A stretch of 64,000 nucleotides of DNA from JBCDHN01 sp964351855 (GTDB lineage: Bacteria > Verrucomicrobiota > Verrucomicrobiia > Verrucomicrobiales > DEV007), in contig CAYGQD010000008.1 in assembly GCA_964351855.1 (NCBI GenBank), positions 1 to 64,000 on the forward strand, given 5' to 3'. This document shows, one piece after another, positions 8,451 through 19,119 of the stretch. How positions within the stretch are numbered: the stretch's first letter is position 1; each line of letters begins with the position of its first letter. Position numbers and translations under genes: made by a program. Below the pieces are notes generated by a model. That model was not told where the DNA came from. It did not search any database and saw only the letters and a program-made list of their open reading frames with translations.

Positions 8451-9326
8451 TTAGGGTTGGTTGTTCCAATCGCGCCAAATCCAACGCAGCGTTTCCGGAA
8501 AAATGGCACCACCATGCCGCCCACTGTGTTTTCCAGTCCCCATGACCAATTGATAGTCATACCCGGCAAACTGGAGAGCCGCCCCCATTTGTTGATTCGC
8601 CAACGGCCAGTTCCCGTGGAGATTATCGAGATCGTTTTCGCCATCTTGAAGAAAGACCCGAATGGGTTTGGGGTCCGTTTTGCGAATCAGCGCCGGATAG
8701 ACATGACCTCCGCGAATATTGGTGAAGCTGCCGATGTGGCTGATGACTTTCCCGAACACATCCGGTCGCTCCCAAGCGGCGGTAAACGCGCAAATACCAC
8801 CCGAGCTATTCCCACAAATAACTCGCATCGCGGGATCATCACTCAGGGCGTAGGTTTTGCTGACCTCCGGCAAGATCTCTTCCGTCAAAAACCGGACATA
8901 CTGATCACCGAGCGAGTCATACTCGAAGCTCCGGTTTTTGCGCCCCTGCTGCCCTTCCTTCGCAGGCGGCACCACCCCGGGATTGATGAAAACTCCGATC
9001 ATGACCGGCATCGCGCCCTCATGAATCAGATTATCGAAGACCACCGGAGCGTTGAAAGCTCCGTTTTCCCGGACAAATCCCCCACCATCCTGGGCCACGA
9101 ACACGGCGGCTGGGCTCGCGCTGTCATATTGCACGGGAACGTAGATCCAGTAGTCGCGAACGGTTCCGGGGAAAATTTTGCTGGTCCACTGATGTTGGGT
9201 CACGACACCCTTCGGCACGCCGTCTTTCGGCAAAGAATCAGGGACTTTTTGATAATCAGCGTCATCGGCGGAGCACCATCCTGCCAGCAACAAAGTGCCG
9301 AAGAAGGCAAACAAAGGGGTTTTCAT
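8451..9326 (-). CDS. Exported esterase D/enterochelin-esterase-like alpha/beta-hydrolase
   Basis: The protein (291 aa) resembles the putative esterase family that includes Fes, esterase D and xylanase-linked feruloyl esterases. The nucleophile elbow is CGNSSGG, an aspartate region follows (FLQDGENDLDN) and the C-terminal GTGKHSGRHGG supplies the expected His. I start it at the ATG at 9326 because this gives a clean signal peptide (MKTPLFAFFGTLLLAGWCSA); the frame stays open 47 codons further upstream but that stretch runs into the inverted repeat at 9442-9529. It is first in a two-gene unit with the SMP-30-like gene. Confidence 0.83.
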   Translation of the reverse strand: MKTPLFAFFGTLLLAGWCSADDADYQKVPDSLPKDGVPKGVVTQHQWTSKIFPGTVRDYWIYVPVQYDSASPAAVFVAQDGGGFVRENGAFNAPVVFDNLIHEGAMPVMIGVFINPGVVPPAKEGQQGRKNRSFEYDSLGDQYVRFLTEEILPEVSKTYALSDDPAMRVICGNSSGGICAFTAAWERPDVFGKVISHIGSFTNIRGGHVYPALIRKTDPKPIRVFLQDGENDLDNLHGNWPLANQQMGAALQFAGYDYQLVMGTGKHSGRHGGAIFPETLRWIWRDWNNQP

Positions 9327-9441
9327 CCTGACAGTATCGAAAGCCGCGCCCCCTGCGCAAACGAGAAAAATAGGAGTCTCAAGCCAGGTTTTTGGCGGCG
9401 GAGGCGAATTTCCTACCACAGCAACCAGTCCTAAACCCGGG

Positions 9442-9529
9442 GTGTCGCCAAATTTCCAATTCGCCACGTTGACACAGGCTACGCACGATTTTCAGCGGCG
9501 TGGTCGGCGAATTGGAAATTTGGCGACAC
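9442..9529. repeat. Perfect 24-bp inverted repeat with 40-nt spacer between divergent genes
   Basis: The arm at 9442-9465 (beginning GTGTCGCCAAATTT) is the exact reverse complement of the arm at 9506-9529 (ending GGAAATTTGGCGACAC). The 40-base spacer includes TTGACA at 9469-9474. The element lies between the minus-strand esterase (start 9326) and the plus-strand gene at 9549. It could be an operator pair, a cruciform or a small mobile-element relic; the sequence alone does not decide. Confidence 0.85.
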
Positions 9530-9548
9530 ATCTGTTAGACTCCACGGA

Positions 9549-10976
9549 ATGGCGAACTTGAGACGAAGCTCGATTTTCGGCCTGATCGCGCTTTTGGCGA
9601 TGATTGGAGTCGGGGTGATGATTGGGCTGACCCGACCGCCCTACTACGTTTCGCCAACCACGGTTAGAGTTCCCGGAACGCCTTGGCACAAGGGGCCGGA
9701 ATTCCTCGGATTTCCCGTCGATGAATTGCCCGCTCTGAACCTTGCGGAGCCGACGGTGGAAATCTCAACCCGAAAGATCCGGATTGCAATCCAAGCGGTC
9801 GGGACCGGGCCAGCTCAGATTCCGACGGAAACGGTTTACGTGGGCCCGGGAGAAACGGCGGTCTTCGCCGACGGCTCGTCGATTCGCCCCATTGCCGGTT
9901 CGCTGGGTTACGCCATCGGGGGAGACCAACAGCGCTATTTACTGGAAACCACCGAATTCGACCCCGCAACCGGCCAAGTCACCGAAGGGCTGCGCCAAAC
10001 GCGCCCTGATCTGGCGAAGCTGATGCCGTTTTGGCCAACGCGCGAAATTCACTTTGGGACGGGCGCGCTGACCAACATTGGCCTGGCTTACGAGCTGGAG
10101 GGTTTGCCGAACGCCAAGCCAATGGAGAATCAACTTTGGGACGGCAAAACTGGTTTTTTTTGCGACAGCAACCAAAGCGGATTCGCGATTCGGGATCGCA
10201 TTCTCTACGATTCCTTTTATCTGCGCCTGCTTCATCCGTTTGAAGCCGTTGCGACGGTGAATCTGTGGTGCGGCCCTTTCGCCGAGTTCCTGATGGAGCC
10301 AACAGCGGGAGAAGTTGCCGACACCGAGCACTTTCGCCTGGCGATCGTCGATGTCTTCAGCGGACAAGCAACCTATGCTGGACCGGATGAAAATCGGGAG
10401 GTCCAAATTCTGGGGAAAAATTTCCAGAGAGACTCTGCCCAGACGGTTCTCATCGCTTCTCTGACCACCGTTTCCCTCCTGCAAATGGCGGAATTCGATG
10501 TTCTCACGACTGAAGAAGTGACCCATCCGGCCAAACTTCTTCACACGGATGAATTCAGCGGCCTCGCGATTTTCACGATCCATCACCCCATAGACTCCAT
10601 CGCCAAGTTCCGCATCCGGTATCGCCCCCATGCGAAAAAAGCGGTCTTCGCGTTGGGAGAATTACCGGGGATGCCAGCCGTCAATCACGACCTCGACAAT
10701 CTTTTCGAGGTGACGGTTCCCTGGGTGGCGGCAAATTCGCTGGGAAGGTGGGCCGACCTTGCCCAGGTGAGCTTTCGAGATCCCTTCGCCACGTTAGGCG
10801 GCCCTAGGAAAAGCTACCGGGACACTACCATTACCCAAATTTTGCAGGATTTCGCCCGGGACAATCCAGGGGCGCGCTACGTGGTCGATCCCCATTCGTG
10901 CCGAATTGAAAGCCTTCCCCCCCGCTGGCAATGGCTTCGCGATCGCACCCCCGATTGGCTTCCCGTGTTTCGCTAA
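9549..10976 (+). CDS. Hypothetical membrane-anchored protein, no recognised family
   Basis: This is a 475-residue protein with one N-terminal hydrophobic segment (about residues 9-28, GLIALLAMIGVGVMIGL) that should anchor it in the inner membrane or act as an uncleaved signal; the rest would face the periplasm. No catalytic motif or repeat stands out. The C-terminus is rich in Arg and Trp. It is monocistronic between the 24-bp inverted repeat and the sdh operon. Codon use looks normal and the frame is uninterrupted, so I take it as a real gene of unknown function. Confidence 0.62.
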   Translation: MANLRRSSIFGLIALLAMIGVGVMIGLTRPPYYVSPTTVRVPGTPWHKGPEFLGFPVDELPALNLAEPTVEISTRKIRIAIQAVGTGPAQIPTETVYVGPGETAVFADGSSIRPIAGSLGYAIGGDQQRYLLETTEFDPATGQVTEGLRQTRPDLAKLMPFWPTREIHFGTGALTNIGLAYELEGLPNAKPMENQLWDGKTGFFCDSNQSGFAIRDRILYDSFYLRLLHPFEAVATVNLWCGPFAEFLMEPTAGEVADTEHFRLAIVDVFSGQATYAGPDENREVQILGKNFQRDSAQTVLIASLTTVSLLQMAEFDVLTTEEVTHPAKLLHTDEFSGLAIFTIHHPIDSIAKFRIRYRPHAKKAVFALGELPGMPAVNHDLDNLFEVTVPWVAANSLGRWADLAQVSFRDPFATLGGPRKSYRDTTITQILQDFARDNPGARYVVDPHSCRIESLPPRWQWLRDRTPDWLPVFR

Positions 10977-11105
10977 CCAACGCAGAAAAGCCGGGATTGA
11001 CCGGATCGATAGGAACCGAAGTCCGATTTCTGGAATCCTGAAAAAGTCGCTACTTCTTCGATCCCCTTGCATTTCACGAGCGTAATGCTTTAGGACTCCC
11101 CGCCT

Positions 11106-11819
11106 ATGAATTTTTTTCGAGCCATCTCCGCGTTCTGTGGATCATCCATCGGTAGAAAATTCCTGGTCGCGATTACCGGCCTGGGATTGCTGCTGTTTCT
11201 CGCCGGTCACCTGGCAGGGAATTTGCTGATCTACGTGGGACCTGAAGCGATCAATACCTACGCTTACCAACTCAAGCATGCTCTGCATGGTGGGCTGCTT
11301 TGGGGAGCCAGAATCGGCCTGATCGTCTTTTTTGTCGTCCACATCGTGTTCACAATCAAGCTGACCCAGGAAAACCGAGCGGCCAGAGGCGAGCGATACG
11401 AGCATCCTAAAACGGTTCAAGCCTCCAAAGCTTCCACCACGATGATTCTATCGGGTCTGGTGGTGCTTTCCTTCGTCATCTATCACCTGCTTCACTTCAC
11501 CGTCCAAGTGACCGGAGTTGAAGCGAAGCTACTCCCGGATGGCCAACACGACGTTTATTCGATGGTCGTCGCGGGATTCAGTAATCCGTTGGTTAGTGGA
11601 TTCTACATTTTGTCGATGGCGCTTCTCTGCGCCCACCTTACTCACGGATTTTCCAGCGTCTTTCAGACGTTAGGAGTGAGGACCGAGAAAACCAAAAAAC
11701 TGCTGAAGACCGTGGGAACCGCCTACGCCTTGGTCATTTTCTTCGGGAACATTTCCATTCCAATCAGCGTCCTTACCAACATTGTGAAGCCGATTGAGGC
11801 AGCCACTGCCAATCTCTAA
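11106..11819 (+). CDS. sdhC: Succinate dehydrogenase cytochrome b subunit (b558 type)
   Basis: This 237-residue membrane subunit anchors succinate dehydrogenase (complex II) and carries heme b and the quinone site. It has the sequence style of the single-subunit cytochrome b558 group: SSIGRKFLVAITGLGLLLFLAGHLAGNL at residues 13-40, five hydrophobic segments, and likely heme ligands among His in GHLAGN, KHALHGG, VVHIVF and YHLLHF. There is no separate sdhD, as expected for this type. sdhA follows after 12 bases and sdhB after a further 21, forming an sdhCAB operon. Confidence 0.93.
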   Translation: MNFFRAISAFCGSSIGRKFLVAITGLGLLLFLAGHLAGNLLIYVGPEAINTYAYQLKHALHGGLLWGARIGLIVFFVVHIVFTIKLTQENRAARGERYEHPKTVQASKASTTMILSGLVVLSFVIYHLLHFTVQVTGVEAKLLPDGQHDVYSMVVAGFSNPLVSGFYILSMALLCAHLTHGFSSVFQTLGVRTEKTKKLLKTVGTAYALVIFFGNISIPISVLTNIVKPIEAATANL

Positions 11820-11831
11820 CTTTTTCTGAAC

Positions 11832-13766
<1,935 letters not shown>

Positions 13767-13787
13767 GTCTCAATCATTTCTGAAGCG

Positions 13788-14540
13788 ATGAACCTTACCC
13801 TCAAAGTATGGCGCCAGAATGGCCCTCAATCCAAAGGCCACCTGGAAACCTACGATGCCCCTCAGATTCCCGAAACCGCATCTTTTCTGGAGATGCTGGA
13901 TATTGTGAACGAACGGATCATCGTGAAAGGCGGAGAACCAATCGCCTTTGATCACGACTGCCGCGAAGGAATCTGCGGAATGTGTTCCTTGGTGATCAAC
14001 GGAGTTCCTCACGGACCAGAGCGAGCCACCACGACTTGCCAACTCCACATGCGAAGCTTTTCAGATGGCGACACCATCTTTGTGGAGCCGTTCCGCGCCA
14101 GAGCCTTTCCGGTGATCAAAGATCTGGTCGTCGATCGCGAGGCCTTTGATCGAATCCAGCAACGTGGAGGCTATGTATCCGTCCGGACCGGTGCGGCCCC
14201 TGACGCGAACGCGATCCCAATTCCCAAAGACGATGCTGATGACGCATTTTCCGCCGCTACGTGCATCGGCTGTGGTGCGTGCGTTGCCGCCTGCAAAAAC
14301 GCCTCAGCGATGTTGTTTGTCGGTGCCAAGGTATCCCATCTGAACACCTTACCCCAAGGTGAACCTGAAAAGGACATGCGCACGATTGCGATGGTCAATC
14401 AAATGGATGAAGAGGGCTTCGGCAACTGCACGAATCAATACGAGTGCGAAGCGGTCTGCCCGAAAGAGATCGGTGTGGATGTCATCGCCAAGATGAATCG
14501 GGACTACGCTGCGGCGGTTGCTCGCGAGTCGGTAACCTAG
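13788..14540 (+). CDS. sdhB: Succinate dehydrogenase iron-sulfur subunit
   Basis: This 250-residue protein passes electrons from FAD to quinone through three iron-sulfur clusters. The [2Fe-2S] ligands are Cys58, Cys63, Cys66 and Cys84 (DCREGICGMC and TTTCQL). The C-terminal ferredoxin-like half carries CIGCGACVAACKNAS and GNCTNQYECEAVCPKEIG for the [4Fe-4S] and [3Fe-4S] clusters. It is the last gene of the operon; the next gene is convergent and ends 32 bases away. Confidence 0.95.
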   Translation: MNLTLKVWRQNGPQSKGHLETYDAPQIPETASFLEMLDIVNERIIVKGGEPIAFDHDCREGICGMCSLVINGVPHGPERATTTCQLHMRSFSDGDTIFVEPFRARAFPVIKDLVVDREAFDRIQQRGGYVSVRTGAAPDANAIPIPKDDADDAFSAATCIGCGACVAACKNASAMLFVGAKVSHLNTLPQGEPEKDMRTIAMVNQMDEEGFGNCTNQYECEAVCPKEIGVDVIAKMNRDYAAAVARESVT

Positions 14541-14571
14541 CGGATTGTTCCGGTCGAATTCCGGGCCCCCG

Positions 14572-15009
14572 TCAAGCTGCGGCAGGTCTTCCAACCCCCC
14601 ACTGCACGAGCTTCATCAGTCTCTCAGTGGTGTAGGGCTTAGGAAGGATCCCCACAAATCCGCGCTTCTTCGCACCTTGAGCGACCTCATTGGTGTCCTC
14701 AAAATACCCACTCGTCGCGATCACGCGCACACCTTCATCGTAGGCTCGAAGTGCATCCAGCGTTTCCAGGCCACTGATCCCCCCGGGAAGAGTCATATCC
14801 AGGAGCACGAGTCCTACTGGCGAACCACTTTCGACGGCCTCGCGATACAGACTCAGCGCCTCTTCGCCACTCCCGGCGCATAACGACGTATACCCATAAG
14901 CATCAAGAATTGCCTTCGCCATCGTAAGCACAGCATGATCATCATCGACTACCATGATGTAGGTGTTGGTCGGCGCGTGCGCCAGAATTTCCTTCGAGTC
15001 TAAGCTCAT
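14572..15009 (-). CDS. Stand-alone CheY-like response regulator receiver
   Basis: A 145-residue protein made of one receiver domain with no output domain. The acidic pocket is VVDDD (residues 20-24), the phospho-acceptor is Asp71 (LVLLDMTLPGG), the switch residue is Thr99 or Ser100 (IATSG), and the conserved Lys is Lys124 (LPKPY). It lies 36 bases downstream of the PilB/GspE-type ATPase gene, on the same strand, so it may tune pilus or secretion activity by protein contact (inference from position). No histidine kinase is adjacent; the only kinase in the window is at 60256. Confidence 0.9.
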   Translation of the reverse strand: MSLDSKEILAHAPTNTYIMVVDDDHAVLTMAKAILDAYGYTSLCAGSGEEALSLYREAVESGSPVGLVLLDMTLPGGISGLETLDALRAYDEGVRVIATSGYFEDTNEVAQGAKKRGFVGILPKPYTTERLMKLVQWGVGRPAAA

Positions 15010-15045
15010 AGTATTGTAGATTGAGAATGAAAGTGAAACATCTGA

Positions 15046-17211
15046 CTAAGCAGCCCCATAGGCGAGACCTTTGATCTCATCCATGGTTGTGGTACCCTGA
15101 AGCACCTGGATTAATCCCTCGTGATAAAGACTGAGCAGACCATTTTGACGCGCGTTTTTCCGAATCTCACGCATCGGCGCGTCTTCAGAAATCATATCCT
15201 TAATCTCAGCATTCACTTCTGCGATCTCCATAAGAGCAACGCGTCCTTTGTAACCGGTATGGTGACACTCATCGCAGCCGACCTTGCTGTAAATCGGGGT
15301 TGAAACCGGACCTTCCGCAATACCGTATCTTCCCATCACATCCAGAATCTCGCTACTGGCAGCGACTGGACGTTTGCAGTAGTTACAGAGGCGACGCACC
15401 AGGCGTTGAGCTTGAGACAGAACCAAGGAATCAGACAGGAGGTAGTTCGGAACCCCCATGGACAGGAACCGCGAAATTGCTCTCAGCGAGTCATTTGCGT
15501 GCAATGTCGTCAACACCAAGTGTCCGGTCAATGCTGACGTGACGGCAGCCGTCGCCGTCTCTTCATCACGACACTCACCAATCAAGATCACATCAGGGTC
15601 AGAACGAAGGAGAGCACGGAGACCGGACAAGAATGAAATATGGTTAACCGGATCGATCTGCGTCTGATTCAATCCTTCGATCCGGTACTCAATAGGATCC
15701 TCAATTGTGTGGATGTTGATATGATCCTCATTGATACTATTGAGAAGTGCATACAGCGTAGTCGTCTTACCACTGCCCGTAGGTCCCGTAATCAGAACCA
15801 ATCCCTGATCGCGAGTCATCGCTCCATCGAAAAGGGTCGCTTGACGCTGGGACAAATTCAGATCTCCGAGCGCAATCATTCCACCGTCCTTATCCAAAAA
15901 GCGCATAATCACTTTCTGAAATTCTCCTCGGCATGGAACTGCCGCTACACGAACATCAATGCGGCGCTTTCCAATCGACATACCAAATCGCCCATCTTGA
16001 GTTTCCTGGCGACTCTGCCCAAGATTGGCGTAGTTTTTAACCATCGCGACGAATCGCGGAAGCAGCTCTTCCGACGCCGCAAAAATCACTTTCAGCTGAC
16101 CATCAATCCGCGCCCGAAACCGAACGGTATTATAGTATTTCTCCAGATGCAGGTCACTAGCCCGAAGATTGATCGCCTGGTACAGCACCCACTTCACAAT
16201 CTCATCCGGAGTGTGGTTGACATTGTTAGGATTGATCGTCAGAACATCTTCAGGAATGATCTCAACGAGGTTGGCATCGTCAGAAACCTCATACGCTGAT
16301 TGATTGATCTCAATCTCAAAATCATCCCCGTTTCCACTATATTTCGCAATCGCGCTCCGGATCGCCTTCTCATCCGCCAACACCGGAACCATCTCGATGG
16401 GATCGCTCCCGGAAGATAACCATTCGTCCTCGAACGGATAGATATCAGGATCGGCAGTCAGGAGATAAACGCACTGCTGTCCGCAGTAGAGAGGATAAAC
16501 TGCATGTTTATCCAATAGCGCCATTGGGAAAAGGCTCTGACGGCCCGCTTCCTCAGGGTTGAAGATCAACCGTGGTTTCGTCTGAGAGATAGAAACCAAA
16601 GCAATCCCCAAGTGCTTTTGAAGTCCATTAAAGTCAGAAATTTCGGGATTGGGATTTCGCTCGAGTAAATCCTTGTAAGCCGTACGCAGTTGTTCTGCTT
16701 GCTGCTCTTCCAATGGATAGTTCGCCACAAACCATTGGAAAGCCCCTTTGTGATCGTCTGGCTCGATATTCGGTCGCGTGACATTTTCGAACTCATTGGC
16801 GTCACTGATAGGCATTGCGGTAATCCGCATCACCATGTCTTTGCGAAGACGCTCATACTGTTGATGAGAAACAACAACCTTGACGCAAAGAAAATCTGGC
16901 AACCCCCACGTATCCTCACTTTTTGGGTTATGGTGCACCATAATCACCAACGGTCCTAACGTCGCCACAGGAAGCCAAGGAGCAGCAGTTCGAGGCGACC
17001 GCCCTAGTAATCTCACCAGACGTTCCGCGTCAGCCGTACAAGCCTCTCGGGGAAGCTCAACCGGCAACATCCCAAATTGCACCGCAATCCCCTCAATCGA
17101 AACCAAGGACTTCTCGAAGATATCTTCCGCAGCCAGGTAAACTTGGGTTTGATCCTCTGAACTTTCAACATTTCGTCCCTTGGGCAAAACCACTTGATCA
17201 GCTATCTCCAT
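15046..17211 (-). CDS. PilB/GspE-family assembly ATPase with long N-terminal region
   Basis: The ATPase (721 aa) powers pilus or pseudopilus assembly. Walker A is GPTGSGKT at residues 476-483; the Asp box (IHTIEDPIEY), Walker B (VILIGECRDEETA) and His box (GHLVLTTLHANDS) follow, and the zinc-binding pair CNYC and CDEC of GspE/PilB proteins lies near residue 630. The protein is longer than usual: residues 1-330 seem to hold two copies of an MshEN/GspE-N-like module, one around residues 90-145 and one around 225-300 (FPMALLDKHAVYPLYCGQQ). It is the most distal of the ATPase/pilin genes and probably belongs to the same transcript. Confidence 0.92.
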   Translation of the reverse strand: MEIADQVVLPKGRNVESSEDQTQVYLAAEDIFEKSLVSIEGIAVQFGMLPVELPREACTADAERLVRLLGRSPRTAAPWLPVATLGPLVIMVHHNPKSEDTWGLPDFLCVKVVVSHQQYERLRKDMVMRITAMPISDANEFENVTRPNIEPDDHKGAFQWFVANYPLEEQQAEQLRTAYKDLLERNPNPEISDFNGLQKHLGIALVSISQTKPRLIFNPEEAGRQSLFPMALLDKHAVYPLYCGQQCVYLLTADPDIYPFEDEWLSSGSDPIEMVPVLADEKAIRSAIAKYSGNGDDFEIEINQSAYEVSDDANLVEIIPEDVLTINPNNVNHTPDEIVKWVLYQAINLRASDLHLEKYYNTVRFRARIDGQLKVIFAASEELLPRFVAMVKNYANLGQSRQETQDGRFGMSIGKRRIDVRVAAVPCRGEFQKVIMRFLDKDGGMIALGDLNLSQRQATLFDGAMTRDQGLVLITGPTGSGKTTTLYALLNSINEDHINIHTIEDPIEYRIEGLNQTQIDPVNHISFLSGLRALLRSDPDVILIGECRDEETATAAVTSALTGHLVLTTLHANDSLRAISRFLSMGVPNYLLSDSLVLSQAQRLVRRLCNYCKRPVAASSEILDVMGRYGIAEGPVSTPIYSKVGCDECHHTGYKGRVALMEIAEVNAEIKDMISEDAPMREIRKNARQNGLLSLYHEGLIQVLQGTTTMDEIKGLAYGAA

Positions 17212-17222
17212 TTCGTTTGGAT

Positions 17223-17738
17223 TTAATAAGAACTCAAAGGCTCAAAATTGTTCGGAAACACGACAGCGCGTCCCAAATCAGAAGCATCAAAGACAATTTT
17301 CAAACCTGCGCCGACTTCACCTGGCTCTGCGAGTTGAAAGAACGTTCCATTCCAAACCGCTCGATAGTCGCTTGCTGAGCCGGACAACGGAGGATCGTAG
17401 TCAGGTCTCATGTAGGGAGCTCCAGGATCTGATTGAGCTGCATCCGGGTGATTCCACTGCATCGCCCGGAGAATATCGAATTCCTCGAACGAAGAGCTTG
17501 TATTTGCAGGCACGCTTAAAATGTCCGTACTCCGGAGCTGAACATACTTTTTGACGGCTTGGTTGAGAGTCTCAACATGGTTCTCTGCAACCGTTCTTTT
17601 CGAAGTATCTACAATTCGCTCATACACACCAATCGAACTCGCCGCCAAAATTCCAATAACGGTCACGGTCACGACCATTTCAATCAATGAAATTCCGTGA
17701 GAACACCTCTTACTGGTAGGAGATTGGCAGCTTCTCAT
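17223..17738 (-). CDS. Minor prepilin/pseudopilin
   Basis: This 171-residue prepilin has the class III signal HGISLIEMVVTVTVIGILAASSIGVYE: a basic leader of about 15 residues, Gly at -1, Ile at +1 and Glu at +5 before the hydrophobic helix. The C-terminal domain has no recognised fold. It is one of three consecutive minor prepilin genes (17223-18621) between the major pilin and the assembly ATPase. Confidence 0.87.
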   Translation of the reverse strand: MRSCQSPTSKRCSHGISLIEMVVTVTVIGILAASSIGVYERIVDTSKRTVAENHVETLNQAVKKYVQLRSTDILSVPANTSSSFEEFDILRAMQWNHPDAAQSDPGAPYMRPDYDPPLSGSASDYRAVWNGTFFQLAEPGEVGAGLKIVFDASDLGRAVVFPNNFEPLSSY

Positions 17739-17744
17739 TCGTCT

Positions 17745-18146
17745 TTAGTAGGTAATGGCAGTGCCGCCGGAATCCGCCAAAGCAACCTTACTGAGGGTCG
17801 CGATGGATGTGGGAAGTGTAATCGTGTATCCACCCGGCATATAGTCGGTGAATGCATCCGGCGCAAAGGCTAGGTAAGGCTTGATCAAGGCGTAACGCGC
17901 AGAGGCGTTCGCGGCCCCGCTCCATCCGGTCACGGAAGCAGAACGCCCTTGAGCCTGAATAAACGAAGCAAGCGCCATGTTCACGGCCTCCGCTCGGGCT
18001 ATCGCCAAATTCACCTCACTGTCTTCCTGCATCTGGACGATGTTCGGAATTGCGATGAACGCAAGAATCCCGAGAAGAACGGTTGCGGTCAGCACCTCGA
18101 CTAGGGAAAATCCACGATTTCGTGATTTGGTATCTGAAATTCTCAC
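17745..18146 (-). CDS. Minor prepilin/pseudopilin
   Basis: A 133-residue prepilin with the processing site RGFSLVEVLTATVLLGILAFIAIPN: Gly at -1, Phe at +1, Glu at +5. The small C-terminal domain is rich in Ala, Thr and Ser. It sits 6 bases upstream of the next minor pilin, so the two are almost certainly cotranscribed and probably build the pilus tip or initiation complex (inference). Confidence 0.88.
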   Translation of the reverse strand: MRISDTKSRNRGFSLVEVLTATVLLGILAFIAIPNIVQMQEDSEVNLAIARAEAVNMALASFIQAQGRSASVTGWSGAANASARYALIKPYLAFAPDAFTDYMPGGYTITLPTSIATLSKVALADSGGTAITY

Positions 18147-18168
18147 AATGTTGTTCTTTTTGAAGGGG

Positions 18169-18621
18169 TTAAGGAAGAGATTTTACCAGGTCGACTTTCG
18201 GGTAAGAACCGTCCACCCAGCTCCCTAGAGAGATGTGCCATCCTAGTCGGCGGGTCGCCTCAGAGGTTACCTCGTCAGACTGTTGGATCTGGCCTTGTTG
18301 ATAGAAATGGTTGTAACTCTCGTCGTCCAGATAGGCCCGAACGAGATTCAATCTAGCCTCGCTTGTGGCGGCCCCATTGTAGGTAGAACGCACAGTGGAA
18401 ACAGAGTTACTACTTGAAAGATTTCCGACCACCCATCCGTTCACAGCGGTCTGAATGGAGGCTTGCTGCTGCCGCGCCACGATTTCCCTTGCATCTTCCG
18501 CCCCATTCGAAAATGCACCAATTGCCAGAGCCGACATAATGCCAACTACAGCAATCACAATCACAAGTTCAACAAACGTAAATCCACACTGTAAACTGGA
18601 ATTTTGTGGGGATGTTTTCAT
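18169..18621 (-). CDS. Minor prepilin/pseudopilin
   Basis: A 150-residue prepilin with a CGFTFVELVIVIAVVGIMS signal: Gly at -1, Phe at +1, Glu at +5. The soluble part has no cysteine besides the one in the leader. It is the first of three minor pilin genes downstream of the hairpin at 18657-18682, which separates them from the major pilin gene. Confidence 0.88.
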   Translation of the reverse strand: MKTSPQNSSLQCGFTFVELVIVIAVVGIMSALAIGAFSNGAEDAREIVARQQQASIQTAVNGWVVGNLSSSNSVSTVRSTYNGAATSEARLNLVRAYLDDESYNHFYQQGQIQQSDEVTSEATRRLGWHISLGSWVDGSYPKVDLVKSLP

Positions 18622-18656
18622 TTGGATGAACGATTTAAAATTTGGATGAACAAAAT

Positions 18657-18682
18657 GGGGGACCGGCCGAGGCCGGCCCCCC
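18657..18682 (-). terminator. GC-rich hairpin between major and minor pilin genes (attenuator or processing site)
   Basis: A stem of CCGGCC/GGCCGG flanked by five G:C pairs (one A/C mismatch) lies 45 bases past the major pilin stop. In the minus direction the hairpin is followed by ATTTTG rather than a full T-run, so partial termination or 3'-end protection of the pilin mRNA is more likely than complete termination. Confidence 0.6.
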
Positions 18683-18726
18683 TGAACTTAATTAGATTCA
18701 AGAGATGAAAATCTCACTCATGAACA

Positions 18727-19119
18727 TTAGGCATCTTCACGATAGATCAGCATCGCATTGCTGATGCTCAGGTAAGCTTCGGCCTTATCTTGCTCAGTAC
18801 CACTCAAGTTCGGCACACCAAAGAAGGTGTTGAAGAAGGGGCTGCTGGTGTCAGTGATCGTGCTTCCAGTGACGATCGCAGCGACAGTCGCGCTAACGTC
18901 GGTTCCAGAAACGAAGTCATGACCAGCGGCTTGAGCTGCGTTACAAACGGAGGAGAGTTGTTGTGCGTTACGACGATCTTTCGATTCGTTAGCAGCATCG
19001 TTGATGCGGCCAATATTCGGAACAGCAACCGCTGCAAGAATACCGATCACGGCGATAACAACCAGCATTTCGACAAGCGAGAATGCACCGTTTTGAGACT
19101 TAAGGTTTGTTTGTGTCAT
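18727..19119 (-). CDS. Probable major pilin/major pseudopilin
   Basis: This 130-residue prepilin has the sequence NGAFSLVEMLVVIAVIGILAAVAVPN. Phe +1 and Glu +5 are standard, but the residue just before Phe is Ala, with Gly at -2; most prepilins have Gly at -1. Its small size, its place first among the pilin genes, the AT-rich leader and the strong hairpin behind it suggest that it is the abundant subunit (inference). The C-terminal part (SPFFNTFFGVPNLSG and later) resembles short pseudopilins of Verrucomicrobia. Confidence 0.87.
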   Translation of the reverse strand: MTQTNLKSQNGAFSLVEMLVVIAVIGILAAVAVPNIGRINDAANESKDRRNAQQLSSVCNAAQAAGHDFVSGTDVSATVAAIVTGSTITDTSSPFFNTFFGVPNLSGTEQDKAEAYLSISNAMLIYREDA

